Positions 46,613 to 59,400 of a stretch of DNA of 64,000 nucleotides are shown piece after piece (position 1 is the stretch's first letter; every line of letters starts with the position of its first letter). Source of the DNA: Daucus carota subsp. sativus (Eukaryota; Streptophyta; Magnoliopsida; Apiales; Apiaceae); the NCBI RefSeq assembly GCF_001625215.2, contig NC_030387.2, positions 9,452,501 to 9,516,500 of the forward strand. Reading direction: 5' to 3'. A program made the translations under genes and the position numbers. Under the pieces are notes generated by a model. It was not told where the DNA came from, did not search any database, and saw only the letters and a program-made list of their open reading frames with translations.

Positions 46613-48213
46613 ATCGCTTGTTTTACATAAATATCAAGAATACGCGGGGTCTTAATATATATGAAATGATTAGTGTAGAAAATTGAGGATATTAAGTGGA
46701 TTATGTCTTGACTTGAAAGTACATGAATGTTCAATATATACACCTACACTTGAAGTATAAGAATGATTTTTTGGATATCTTTGCTTTACTCTTAAAATAC
46801 ATGTCTGAGCACTACATAGAGAGAAGTCAAAAAGTGCTTCCCTGGATTCTGTTCTGTCATTTTCGTCTGAAATAAACTCAACCTCCCCCATAATTTCTTT
46901 TCTAGGATGTTTCACATGAACAGAATGACAGGCTATACGAGTTTAGCAGCATATGCGTAATGTAAGATGTTGCCTTGCGAAAAAAGCAAAAGGTGAAGAT
47001 ATTAAAATATACGAAAAACATTGGCTGGCTCCGAACCATGCACTGCAGTATGCAAGAAGAACTTAGATTGGTTTATAAAACATCGGATTCATCGGATTAG
47101 CTTCAGAGGTTTCTTATTGCAGAAACATATTTAAGTTGCATTATGTTCTTAATTATAGACTTAAGGCTCAAGGCTTAAGGCTAGATTTCTGGATTTGCAA
47201 TCCTTGTATGATACACTTTCCAAGTTGCTATCCCAAATCCTACAACTCCTAAATATCAATGGAGCTACTGTATTAATAGATTTATACTTTACTAGTACTT
47301 GTTGCAAGAGCTTCACAATATAGTAATTATAGCATCTTCATACATAGTGAATGCCTGGAGTCCTAATTTCCGTGACAAAGTATTCATACCAGTAGAAAAT
47401 ATCAATCTTTTCCGATACAGACAGGCCAGCAGCGGAAATAGGGCGGGGCTAGCCAAGTCTCCAGCCGGACCAGCCCAGCTGAATTCCAAACCCAGAGATC
47501 TTTTTTTCGAAATCAAAACTTGTAGTTAAAATTTTTTTAGTAAGAAATGTTTTTACGCAGCTGCTGTTTTGTAATCCTGGTTCCGCCATTGGATACAGAT
47601 ATATGAATGCTGAAGTCGTAAACCTTACAGAATATTTCTTCTAGCATTTGAAGGCCTTCCAATCCCATTCAGCAGCACCTGGCAAAACAGTTAAGGATCA
47701 GTCTGAATTCTGAAACATATGACAATTAATTACTAAAAAAATACAGCAAGAGAGCTTAATATTTAATAATGGCGGATCCAGAGTATGCATAAATCTTAAG
47801 CACATGATCCCTATTACATACAAAACACAATTTTAGCTGAAAGCGCTGCAGCATCTGCAATCCATTACCAAATAACAAGTGAACGACTTTCCTTAAGTAC
47901 GGTTTTTGCCCTGAATAAAAAATATAAAGATTTTTATAAATATATTCTTTTTCTTTTGGTTTTGGCTAAAGGTTGAAAAATATTACAGTTAAATCATAAA
48001 TGTCATAAAAATATATATCATCACCGACTTTTAATTTTTTTTTAATATTATTGTCCTCGACAATGTTAAATGAGAAATGTCCATAGTAAATGTCATTGGC
48101 CATTTAATTTGCTATAAACAATATTCTACAAATTAAATTAATTTACAGATAAAACATTAGATACAGTAGAGTACAACTCTAATTTGGAGGATGAGACTCA
48201 TGTGCTGAGAAGC
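46613..48213. other. Intergenic between polygalacturonase 2 and CAF2
   Basis: It holds the upstream region of polygalacturonase 2 and the 3' side of CAF2. No gene was recognised, and the overlapping frames at 47299-47529 arise inside a small hAT-type MITE (47422-47591). Confidence 0.5.
47422..47591. mobile_element. 170-bp hAT-type MITE
   Basis: It is flanked by a perfect 8-bp duplication, GATACAGA, at 47414-47421 and 47592-47599. The right end read inward is CAATGGCGGAACCAGGATTAC. The left end is CAGGCCAGCAGCGGAAATAGG, whose inner part (CAGCAGCGGAAATAGG) matches the right end in most positions. The short length and the GCGGAACC-type end are common in plant hAT derivatives. The TSD is solid; the terminal repeat is imperfect. 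Confidence 0.65.
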
Positions 48214-51200
48214 TTATTCAGAGTCACTAAATTGCTTTGCAATCAGATCAATAGGTAATGATCCCAGAGGAGCTGATGAATCCATCCCATCAAATGAGTC
48301 ATTAATGTCACTGTCATCATCATATTCACTGTCGTAGCTCTGATAACCACCATCATCTAAACTGCTTTCTTCTTCAGGCCCTTCATTTCGGTTGCCAGAA
48401 ACATCTTCGCTTGGCAAGATTAATGCTGGAAAAGAGTGCACTGTAGCCTGTGATGTGCGCTCAAATTCCTCCACCTTCTCTAGAAGAGCATCAGGACCTA
48501 GACCAAGGTCGTCCAGTACCATTGCCTGGTTTGACTCAATTGCACGACTCCACAGAGACATCATCTTTGGACTTAACTGCACTTTTCTACTGCCAGATTC
48601 TTGATCTGTGTTCGATAGATTTGGAAGTGTAAAAATCGGAAGCAAATAAAAAGTTATATATAAAGACGTAGTTGAATTCAAGGATGTATTCACTTAAAAT
48701 ATGCCAATTTTAGTGTCCGACTTTTTTTGTAGAATAAAGACTGATGGTCAATTTGTTAAAATTATCATGTAAAATGCCTTTTTTAGGTCAGCTAGAATGG
48801 TTTGTGCAAAGTTTATATAGAGCAAGTACATAAAGCAGTTCAAAAGCTCATTATAGTGGGCATCTAAAACATTTCTTGCAACCTCTGATCCTTTATTAAA
48901 CATGATCATATGCATACCTGATCTGTTCATACCATTGGCAGTTGTATCATGGACAGGACTTGGAGCTTTGGGAGAACGTTTGTACATAGATTTCCAATCA
49001 TGCCCCCTCCACATCAGTATTTGTTCGTCATCAAAAGATAACAACACACATGGAACCAACTCCTGTCAATTGTGGTATATAAAGCAAGTAAACAAATGGT
49101 TTAAATTTGTTATAACTGAGATCAGTAAGAAGTTATAATTTAATCACATAATGCTGTCATCTGATTTTGAATGTATGTTATAGGAAATATTGCTAATATA
49201 AGAAACATTTGGAAGGTTAGAAGTAGGAACACACTCAAACCTTTAGTTTAGCACCAATCTTTTTGTAATCACTTGCATGCATCCCCGTGCAGTTAATCTT
49301 TACTATAGCACATTCTTCAAAAGCACTCCTCACATCTCTCACTAGGGTTGCATAAACTCCATTCTTAGCTGTGGTGGGAAAATCAAAAATAGTATAACTA
49401 AACATATAGAACTGTAGCAAGAAAAAATGATGCATCTGAAGCATGCATATATGTCAAGAAAAAGATGAACATTTGCAGCAGCACTTGCAGAGCCATCCAA
49501 ATTATAGCAATACCCCTAGTAAATGAAGAAAACAATCAAGATTTTATATTGACAAAAAAAAAAGCCACCTCAAGCCTAAGAAAATCTATTACTGTAAAAT
49601 ATAAACATGTATTTTTATCAGAGAATCATTTGCAGCATGAAATCACAAAGCCATGCTGATAAATGCACAACCATGTGAACGAAAGAAAGTCAAGGAGAAA
49701 GGCAACTTAAGAAAAAGCAGATCAACTCCTATAAAAATAGCTAGTAAACAACTATTCGTCAATGATTTACCTAATTTACAGATTGGAAGAAGCTTTTTCC
49801 CTTTTTCCCGGAATACATCGGCTTCAGCTTTTGTTAAACCTTCAGGAGCTTCTTGTATAAGCTTTGGATAAACTGGTGTAGCTGGTTTCCAAAGCATCAC
49901 CGGGTACCGAGGTCGGTTACGAGGATCATAGTTTCTTCCACGAAACAGATATGCTATGCCACCAACGCGGAAAATGATTTTACCACCAGTCTTTTCCTAA
50001 AAAAATCATAGCAACTTAAATTACACAGTACAGGAGTTCAGCTTAAATATTTCTGTCCCAAAAAAGGAATTTGACTATGCAAGATTGCAATTTCATACCA
50101 ACATACATATATCTAACAAATACAACACATTAAGTAATGTTCACTAGAATAATATCCGAATACAAATTTTAGAACCTCAAGACACCGGCAAACATTGTTC
50201 ATATCAACTGTTGGAACACCAAGGCTACGAACTTTACAAATAGGCTCTCGTCTCCAATGTGTATGTATAAGTTCTAGCATATTATGCGTCAATCCATCTC
50301 TTCCTACAAAACATCATCAATTCAAAAGTTTAAAAAAGAGAAAAAGAAGAAAATAATTTACTACTCCTATTATCTACAGTTTACTTATCTATGGAAACCT
50401 AACAGTTCCATCCTTCAACCAAGCTATTTGTAAACTAGAATAAACTGCATTATTGTAATTTATTCAATAACACTTCACTATCTAATAACCTCGTTAAACT
50501 AAAGCTTTATACACTAGAAGTCATCCTGAAACCTAAAAGTAGTTGTACTAAGTAACACATTAGACTCGACATGAGCTCAAACGGAGCTGAATATAAGCTC
50601 GACTCAAACTTGACTAAACATCTCTAAAGAAGGTATATCTTTCAACTAATGCATAATAAATATAAAGTATTTCTGAATTCACAATTTCGAGCACCTCGGA
50701 TATAATTCAAGTCATTTACTTTCCTAGGCAGAATTAACAATGATTAAATTCCAAAAAAACACAAAATTACCAAGATTAACTTGGCGATTACTAGACAAAT
50801 ACGGCTTAATAAGCTCCCTCGCCTCGGCCTTGCTCAACGGCCGCCCAAGAACCTCATTTCTGGGCCTGAGCTCACCCCCAAACAACTCCTTCACCTCATA
50901 CCCTCCACGCATTTCCATCCTCCTAACTCCATCACTTTCTTCTTCGCCTGACCCGAAAAGCCTCACATTCCTCTTCGCCTTCTTCATCGGGGCCTTCCCG
51001 GTCCACGGCCTATTCATAGTAGGCGGCGCAAAGGGCAAAAACGCCGGTTCACGAATCGCCAAGGGCTTAACCTTGGGAGTCTCGGAGTAACTGAACTGGA
51101 ACTCAAACGGAGCTCCGGGGAGCTGGTAAGACACCCCGGAGTCGCCAATCAAGATGGTCCGTCCATCGTCAGATGCAAGCACGCCTTGTTTGACGGGCTT

Positions 51201-51398
51201 GTAGTATTTGGAGCGGTTGTGGTGGGTTTTGAAAGCTGGGTTTGGTGGGGTTGGAGGTTTTTTGGGTTTGGGTGGGGGGTATTTTGGGATGGGGATGGGG
51301 GGTTTGGGAGGACGGTGGGATTGGGGGGTGGGTTGTGGTTGTGGTGGGGGGTTGGAGGGGAGGTTGGAGAAGAGATGAAGCTTTGCTACTACTGCCAT
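48214..51398 (-). CDS. CAF2: CRS2-associated factor 2 (CAF2), two CRM domains, 6 exons
   Basis: Chloroplast group II intron splicing factor that works with the peptidyl-tRNA-hydrolase-like protein CRS2. Exons on the minus strand: 51398-50771, 50303-50176, 49996-49771, 49368-49241, 49062-48918, 48605-48214; 548 aa. The first ~60 residues are rich in Pro, Ser and Lys (transit-peptide-like). [20 protein letters not shown] and [14 protein letters not shown] are CAF hallmarks. CRM domain 1 spans about 188-277 ([17 protein letters not shown] ... [11 protein letters not shown] ... LFRGRNY) and CRM domain 2 about 300-395 ([18 protein letters not shown] ... [18 protein letters not shown] ... ILMWRG). 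The acidic C-terminus ends [15 protein letters not shown]. The similarity pattern fits CAF2 better than CAF1 or the shorter mitochondrial relatives. Confidence 0.93.
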
Positions 51399-51510
51399 GT
51401 ATGGATTGATGATTACATGTAAGCTAGGATGGAACTACTGGTTATAAAATGATTTTTGCTTGCTCACTAGAATTTATATTATTTTTATGTCAAGACACAA
51501 CACCAATGCA

Positions 51511-51965
51511 TATGGGTAAGCATTTGGTCGGTCCAAAACGGGACCGAACTAAATAGATCGAAGACCGAAATTTGAATTTTTTTTCGAAATTCGGTCCGGT
51601 CCGGACAAAAAAACCGAAATTATTTTAAAAATAAAAAGTTATATTATAAATAAAATTAAAATTCATCACTTATTTTAAAATTTTCATATTGATTAATCAC
51701 ACCCAATTCATTAAAGATAGATATAATTGAATTTACAAATTAGATATTATAACTATAGCATATAAGATGTATATAATATAACTATTAATTAAAATTATAT
51801 ATATTTCAGTTTATTCGGTCTGGACCGAAATATTTTTTTACGGACCGGACTTTATTTCGGTCAATTCGGTCCGGACCGAATTTTCAGAAAATTAGGACAG
51901 AACCGAACCGAATTTACACAGTTCGGTTCGGTTATTCGGTTCCGGTTCGGTTTTGTTCACCCTTA
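51511..51965. mobile_element. Probable non-autonomous hAT-type element with CGGTCCGG-rich ends
   Basis: Left end TATGGGTAAGCATTTGGTCGG; right end, read inward, TAAGGGTGAACAAAACCGAACC. Both ends carry dense CGGTCCGGACCG and CCGAACCGAA motifs around an AT-rich core. The flanks share ATGCAT but the 8-bp duplication is not exact, so the boundaries are approximate. The build is like the elements at 897, 19332 and 28874. Confidence 0.6.
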
Positions 51966-53079
51966 GATGCATCTGATATGAAGTTTTATTTGAAATGACA
52001 TAGGAATTAAGGTTAAATATTTTAACAGGAGTTATCTATGTGAATATACAACACATTTTAACTAAATTTCTAGATGAGCGCGGCGAAGAAGAAAGTGACG
52101 AAGAAGAGGATGATGATGTTGAGCCATTTCATGTTGCAGTGTAGATTCATAATTGATCGTTGAGTGTGTGAGGGAGGGTCAAGAGGTCTCAATATTGAGT
52201 GGTGATTTCCTGATGAGGTTGAAGGTTGGTTGCTTTTAGTTGATATTCATATATCCTTTTAGTTGGTTGCTTTTAAGTTGATTCTTAGTTTGTTATTTTA
52301 GTTGCTTTTTAGGTAGCAATGTTGATATTAGTATTGGCCCACAGAAGTATTCATTTTTCTGATTTTGCAACCTTGCAACTTATTATACAAATAAATATAA
52401 TTTTCAAAGATTTTTCAAAGTTGCATTTTTGATTACCTATATGGTTGTTAGCAGGTGCAGATATGATTGCATATACAACCACCGTATTTTTGTAAATATT
52501 TTTTGGAACATAATATTTTTGCAAATTATTTTAAAAAGTGACAGTATTTTTGCAAAACTTATTGTATTTGATTATTTTTGTAAAAAACCCTAAAATTTAA
52601 TATATATCATTGTGTGAAAGATTTTTTTATCTGAGTTTGTATCTAAAATATATTTCTAAATTTATTGACATTGATCTATTATAGTTTTTTATAGCACGAC
52701 ACTTTCTTTAAACTCTCTTCTTGTTATTATTTTGAGTTATAAAATTTTAATTATAAAATGTTTCCAATAAAACTCGATTTGGTTAGAAATAATAATATAA
52801 TAGCGTTATGATCGATATTTTTTACTTATTATCAAATAACCATTTGTTAACAGATCTATTGTGAGATTAATAATTTTATTGATATTCTCGGATAAAATAA
52901 ATTTTCTTCTAAAATCATATCCCTTTTAATGAAAATGAAAATTGAATTATCCAATTCTGTCAATTTCTTGCTACAAGCTTTAAGTGATATAATTATAAAT
53001 TAAAAAAATATTCGATAAGTAGTAAATGGTAAGTGTCAAAATATTTCTCTCTTTTCTCTTTATACATGCTCAAATGAAA
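51966..53079. other. AT-rich intergenic DNA left of the Mutator-like nest
   Basis: No gene recognised. A short frame at about 52065-52146 reads LDERGEEESDEEEDDDVEPFH and ends in a stop; it looks like the acidic tail of a lost gene or transposon protein but has no identifiable domain. Confidence 0.5.
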
Positions 53080-53506
53080 GACTTAATTACCAAAAAAAGC
53101 CATACAACTATTGTGTTTTTTTTCAATTTAGCCATAATAATATATTTGTTACAGGATAATGTAATTAACTTTAAAAAACTTTATTTTGAAAACCCAATCT
53201 CACTAATTCTTAACCATGGTTAAATTAAAACTAAGGTGGGTGCCACATATATTACCAAGTTATTAAATTATTTGGTACATAGGTTCTATTAATACTTTTA
53301 CTATCTAATTAAGCGTCAAAACCCTAATTCATAGTATACACAACATAGCGTACCAAAGCTATGTCTCAAGGCACAGAACAATATTAGTGTGATTTTTGAA
53401 ACCACTGCAATCTACCAGGTACGTTGATTATTCTTCATGCGATTTATATTGATTTATATCAAATTGATAAATTCATTCAAACTCTTGATTTCTCTCCGTT
53501 CATTAG

Positions 53507-54232
53507 TGTTATAAGCAAAAATCACCATGAAGACTTGACCCACAGAAGAAGGCCTATTTGGGCCAGGAGAATCAAGATCAACACGACTTCGAAGTGACCC
53601 TGTCAAAAGATAGGGCGCGCCCTATCTTCTGGGCGCGCCCACTTGCCGAGGATAGTTTAGTTAACAGTAATTTAGAAGGGCAGAAGGAGATGCTTCTTGT
53701 TTAGGGGGACGCCCTTAAGCTTAAGTAGATCCTACTGTTAAATCATCAAAGGCCCTACCTTATAGTCTGAGGGGTTGTCCTCCTTGGGAGGTAGAGGTGG
53801 AGTAGAAGACATGCCCTGAAAGGCTCTATCTCTGTAGTCTGGCGGGTTGTCCCTGTCGGGGAGTAGAGTAGTGTCCATGCATTTGGGGTAAGCCTTGGGT
53901 GCTCGGGAGTCTACAAAGCCCAAGGCTAGGCCTCATCGTATTGGGCCCCTTTCGGGAGGAAGATTCTAGAAGGGGAGGCCCAACCTATATGGGTCTCTTA
54001 GGAGAAAGAACTACGTGCCGGCTTGATCCCCTATAAATAGGGGTACGTAGGCAGATTGTAGGCATCGATCATTCTTGAGAGCTATTCCAGTTAGCAATCT
54101 CGAACCCTTTGCTTACAATTGCAGCCGCCTCCATAACAAACAACCAACCACTTCCTACATTCTCGCCAACAAGAATCTTGATCCACGCCGCGAACCTCAT
54201 CTTTGTTAACCTACCAGTTTTCTCCGTTAACA
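53507..54232 (+). repeat. 5' LTR of the Gypsy element
   Basis: It contains two GGCGCGCC octamers in the hairpin-like GATAGGGCGCGCCCTATC and GGGCGCGCCC (about 53610-53640). A TATA box CTATAAATAG lies at 54031-54040, about 190 bp before the LTR end. Equal in length to the 3' LTR. Confidence 0.95.
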
Positions 54233-54283
54233 AATTGACGCCAGAAGGAGGGGCAAGTTCAAGATTTTCCATCAAGGAGAAAG

Positions 54284-55620
54284 ATGTCGAACCACGGCGA
54301 GACAACGTCCGGCGGGAACCAGCAACCCGATCCTAGATCCCGAGGAGACAATGTCGGAAAGACAAGCAACACCAGATGGTTGGACAACACCACGGTCGGG
54401 GACACCCCCCAAGAACAGACAATTGTGATAACAGATGGAGACAACGTCAGTCTACGACGGCCGATCGCCTAGTCGCCGCCAATCTTGGTGAGTAACGATG
54501 AATTATCTGAGAAGTCCCTTCAAAGGAGAAGACGATGGGATCGAAGGAGAAGACCGTTATGAAGGAGAAGACGGGTTCGATGGAGAAGTATGTTCGAAGG
54601 GAAAAGACGACGGTAAGCATGGTTGTTTGTTATCGATGTTGAACAAGGCAAGATTGAAAGATGAAGGCAAGATCGGAGCGAAGGTTCAAGAGGCCAACAC
54701 ATGAGGGAAGCGCGATTTGCGAATCTTAAGACTTTCGAAAGGCGTCAGAAGGAAGCAAGTCATGTGGCTGACACAATAGATCGAAGCGCGTCTCCCCCTG
54801 ACTGGGCGCGCTGTAAGGTAAATATTCTTCTTGATACTCCTATACGATATGTTGTGTCGGTTGTGTCTTTTGCAGGGAGGAAGTATATTAGGAGGTGCAC
54901 CTCCTTCTAACATAGCACAGACGCGCTTCACTTCAATCTCATGGAGGCACATATCAACCACACAACCCGACAACAGACATCGGCCAATCTTCTCACTCCG
55001 TCATCAACTCATGCTCCATCATCGAATCTTGCTCCGTCTTCGAATCTCCTTGCTCCATCAAATTTTGCCACTCCGTCGAATCTCCAGGAGGATCGGTGCT
55101 GTCAACATCAACACTCTCAGGAGGATCTCAACACACTTTGATGGAGGAAAGATGTCACCTCCAGTCAAGAACCACTCTTTGCCGAAGTCATCAAGGCTCC
55201 TTCTCCCGTCAAGAACACACATCAGATCTCAAATTTCATGGCAACTCCGATGTTGTTGAGTTTCTTGGCAGGTTCAGTGCCGAGATGCAGAAGTGTTTCT
55301 TGGATACAAGTCTCCGAATGGGAACAGACTTTTGGAAGCATCTACAAGTCAACGACCCAAGTCCTTGGCTGACCTTTACGCCCGGGCTGAATCATACAAG
55401 GACGTGGAACAATCCTTGGGTGAAAACGAGGAGAATGAATCTCAAAGTCCTTCAAAGATCAAGAAGGGGAGACGAGAACAATCTTCCAGCCCGGAACATA
55501 GAAGCAGACATCAAAATCCAAGCAGAGACAATACTACCTATAAAAGAAACTAGACACCACCTCGGGACTATGATGGAAGATCTGATCGCTGGACACCTTT
55601 GGCTTCCCGTCAATAGAACA
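54284..55620 (+). pseudogene. Gypsy gag-like region, degenerate
   Basis: A start MSNHGETTSGGNQQPDPRSRG at 54284 is interrupted after 62 codons. Downstream are low-complexity stretches: a GAAGGAGAAGACG repeat near 54522-54610 and an 18-bp CTCCRTCRAATCTTG repeat near 55005-55085. Two segments follow in shifted frames, DLKFHGNSDVVEFLGRFSAEM (about 55230) and RPKSLADLYARAESYKDVEQ (about 55355). The latter matches the end of the retrotransposon gag domain of plant Gypsy elements, followed by a basic, Arg/Ser-rich tail. Stops and shifts show no functional product. Confidence 0.7.
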
Positions 55621-55814
55621 CATCTTTGAGGTCAATCACAACAAAGGACTCTTTCAAATACCAGCGCCGCTGTCTTCTTGGTAGACGAGGGAAGTTTATG
55701 AAGAAATATGTGGCAATCACTCGGGGGTGGTTCACTTGCTCTAAATCTAGAGGCAATAGGTTCAGTTGAGGTTGTAGCAGGTTTTGTAAGGAGAGACAAC
55801 TTCGAGTAGGAGGC

Positions 55815-56110
55815 AAATGAAGTTAACCAGAGTCTTCACCTCGATATGCTGGAAGAAGTCAGAAGAGAGTCACAGGTCAGGTTGACGGCATATCAATAGA
55901 GAACAACTCAATTCTACAATAGCAAGGTGAAGGCCAAGCCTTTAAAGGTGAGAGACCTAGTGTTATGCAGGATGATGCCAAGAATGAACATGCCATGTAA
56001 TGGAGTGCTCGATGTTAACTGGGAAGGACCATATCTGATCAGATGCGAACTTTTTGAAAGGACACATTGCTTGAAGCACGTGTAGGGAAAACTCGTCTTG
56101 GAGGTATATA
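55815..56110 (+). pseudogene. Gypsy integrase C-terminal fragment
   Basis: The translation EANEVNQSLHLDMLEEVRRE, then YNSKVKAKPLKVRDLVLCRMM and NWEGPYLIRCELF, matches the stretch after the integrase core of Ty3/Gypsy elements (usual form LVLRKVMP...GANWEGPYxI). In-frame stops are present. It sits only about 200 bp after gag, showing that protease, RT, RNase H and the integrase core were deleted. Confidence 0.75.
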
Positions 56111-56149
56111 TTGCGAAGGATTATAGGGGCAGACCCAGGATACATTTTG

Positions 56150-56490
56150 GACACCCGAGACAAGCTCCGAGTACAGGCCGGAGATTCAGGACAAGTTTTG
56201 ATATACAGGTCGAAAACGCAAGACAAGCCCGAAGACACAAGTTGAAGACGTGAGGCAAGCCTAATGATACAAGTCGAAGCCCGAGGACACAGGTCGAAGA
56301 CGTGAGACAAGCCTAATGATACAACTCGAAGACGCGAGATAAGTTAGAGGATACATGTCGAAGACAGAAGACCCAGAACAAGTCTGAGGATGCAGGTCGA
56401 AGACCGAAAACCCGAAACAAGACGCGGGATATAAGTTGAAGATCCAGACAAGTACCAACATATAGGTTGTTGACCTCGAACAAACTATAA
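56150..56490. repeat. Degenerate short tandem repeat, GTCGAAGAC...ACAAG type
   Basis: The words AGGTCGAAGAC, GAGACAAGCCTAATGATAC and GAGGATACA recur about every 35-50 bp through some 340 bp just after the integrase fragment. The clearest pair is AAGACGTGAGGCAAGCCTAATGATACAAGTCGAAG / AAGACGTGAGACAAGCCTAATGATACAACTCGAAG-like, at about 56243 and 56298. No product is expected; long frames on the minus strand (55963-56497) come from the repetition. Confidence 0.7.
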
Positions 56491-59400
56491 GACCCAAGAC
56501 GAGTTATGGGTAAAATTTTGGAGTCATGAGCTGTAGTTTGACAAGAATATCTTCGGGAGAGACATTCATTCCATGCGCGCCCTCAGTTAAAGCAGCTTTA
56601 AAGTCGTCAACATGATTCAAACATCAGAGACATTCAGCATTTTCATAATCATCAAAACCGTCAATGCACCTTCATTCCAAAATATACAAAACTAATAGAA
56701 AAATGCACTAACATGGAGCGCCCACATTGCTTTCCCACAGGTCCTGACCGAGTACTCTGGCTTAAGTTAAGCTCCGGAAAATATCAGCTGTCCACTGTCC
56801 CTTAAATATGCTCTCTGATACTTTCATCGACTGGTTAAGAGGGGAGCTTAAATCAACATGACAAATAAGAAAAAGCTGAGGCACATCTCGTTAAAGAAAA
56901 AAAAAGGGGGAACATGAGCTTGTATAGTAATTTTTACGACAAAAGCCGTTGATACAAGAGTCAAGATTCCGATACAAGATTGAAAAAACCGCGATGAAAA
57001 TTTTGTAGCAAGGCGCGCCTGTTGTGCAAATAAGGCTAAGAACTACACTGTTCCATTAAAGAATTAACAGGAAAACATGAAGGAGGAGTTTATTTTATAA
57101 AATATATACAAGCTTTGCCAATATAAAATGAGAAGGCCCGCCCATTATTTATTATTCTTTTACAAAAAGGATCAGGATGGAAATGTAAGTAACAATTACT
57201 ATTAGTGACAAAAGGTGGTGGAGGCATGTGACATGTGGGGACCGCTTGAGGATGAGACAAAAGGTGTGTTGTAGTATTATGTTAAAAACAAAAGTTTGCT
57301 ACGGGAATAACCAAGGGATCATGAAAGAGAATATATGCATTCAAAGATGGACAAGCACATGGTTGGGGCCCGCGTCATTGAAGACAAAAGAAAGTAAGAA
57401 TTCAAGGCTGGCCATGCAATTTGGTGGGGTTCTCCTTTCGGCGTAAAAATACATAAACAAGAGCCAGAGAAAAGATGAACTACATGAATACTTTAAAACA
57501 AGTATTATATTCAAATATTTTGAAGCTTACGAGGTGAGCTAAATCAACAAACTAAAGAAATTTGAATAGCGTCAGAGGAGCAGAATTTATTTGCAAAGGC
57601 GCGCCGTTTCTATCGGGGGCTATTATACAACTGTAGGCATGAAGAGAACAACTCGTGGAGTATTACATGTGAAAAAAAAGGGATTTACAGCATTGGACGC
57701 GCCGTAATTGAGTAGTCGGAGCAGGACACAGATTTATCTCAAAATATGAAGCAGCAAAATAAACGACAACTTGAATTTCAATGAGTCAGAGTCAATGGCC
57801 AGGAAACAAATCTGGAAGGTTTAATATATGTGAATCAAGGTATTCACGGCAGCCAGGAGCGCCTCGTAGAATAAGCACCTACCTTTAAAAAAAACACGGA
57901 ATGAAGGAAGGTGGAGCAAAAAGCATGAGTGCCGTGCACGGAGAAATTGAAGAATGAGCCTGTCATTATAAACTGGAGCATGTTGTATTACACAAGCTGA
58001 GGAAATGAAACAAAGTGAAAGTCTATAACAATTGAAAAGAAGAAGGGCCAGCTTAAATCAAAACCCAAGAAAGTAAAAGATGGTGGCCAAATTAGCACTT
58101 CACTTGTGAAAGGGAATATTTGTATTTCAAATAAAAGGATTTGGGATGAGAAGACCTTGCATGCATATTGGTATGGTCAAAGAAGTGTGGCGCGCCTGGA
58201 TTAGAATTCAAGCTAATAAAAGAAAAAAAAATTCGTCAAGTTAAAGTAGGAAAGCGGCATGCAGCATAACAACAACATGCGACGATGACATCAAGTATTA
58301 AAAATAAATGAGTAAATAAATAGTGACAGTGGTCGTGTGGCAAGAACAGAAACAACGTCAGTCATAGTAAAAAGAACAAGGTTCCGGACGATATAGCTTC
58401 TAAATTGTCTGCTGAGACCATCAGTACTTGTGATCTAATTATATATACTCAATGTATAATCTGAAAGCTGGTGGGACAAGTCAAGGATTTAACGAGGCAA
58501 GACCAGTTTGCAGATGAAAAGCAGCCGTCAAGAGCTTAAAACTTTGCTTTTATACCTGACTACATGACAAAACAAGAAGGCGCGCCAAGTATGAATACGA
58601 ACCTTGCAGCGTAAATAAAAGTCAGCAAGCTATGAGTTGGAGACGCAAGAATGAAAGAACGGAAAGTACATCTGGAAAAGCTATATTATTTGGGCGCGCC
58701 TTGAAATATGTGTAGGTCAGCATGTTTCTAACAAAGGTGTTGTTGCTGCTTATTGACCAATATATAAAGACAAAGATTCACATATAGTAATTGTTGTCAA
58801 AAGGCTTCATCACGTTGATAATGAGACATCCTTGGATTCGACTTAACTACGCAAGACAACAAATGAGGCTTATTCAGTCATACATACGCACGAGGCGTGC
58901 CTAGTTCGAACTGACATGTATGGACTCGAGCATCGAACGAGAAACGGTGACAATATTGAAGTAGAGAAGTGAGAAAGACAATATTGCTGTGAATTTGATG
59001 ATTAGCCTGCAAGGTGACGGGCCCACGAAACTTTGCAAAGGTAATGAAGAAACCACTACGTGTACCGAAGCATGCGCGAGTCAACCTACAAGAATCTGAA
59101 GAAACACAAATGAATTATGTCAAAATATCAGAAGCGCCATGATCAAGTATTCGAAACAGAGCATGAACCTCTTTTTAAGTATGAAGCAGTAGGAGTCAAG
59201 GCGCTCTCAAAATTCTCGAGAAGCACGCCTTCCCGTAACAGAACGCGTCTAGAGGAATAGATATATCATTCTATCCTTCAAGATGCAAAGGGAAGACATG
59301 TCACAACACATCCTCAGGAGTTCATCTTCACAATATTGTCTTCATCAATCTTCAACAATTTTTGAATACATGATCTTCGACCTTCAATGACACATCTTTA

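Noticed and set aside
51186-51422. Plus-strand frame rich in Gly, Trp and Val
   Set aside because: It is the antisense of the Pro/Lys-rich N-terminus of CAF2.
56150-56490. CRISPR-like array because of regularly spaced short repeats
   Set aside because: Repeats are degenerate and adjacent, spacers are not unique, and the host is a plant nucleus.
55963-56497. Long minus-strand frames rich in Ser, Arg and Cys with internal repeats
   Set aside because: They arise from the degenerate tandem repeat in the Gypsy tail; no start context, no domain, and the opposite strand carries the retroelement.
57228-57446. 72-codon frame as cargo gene in the Gypsy tail
   Set aside because: No recognisable domain, no upstream coding context, and the surrounding tail is full of stops in all frames.
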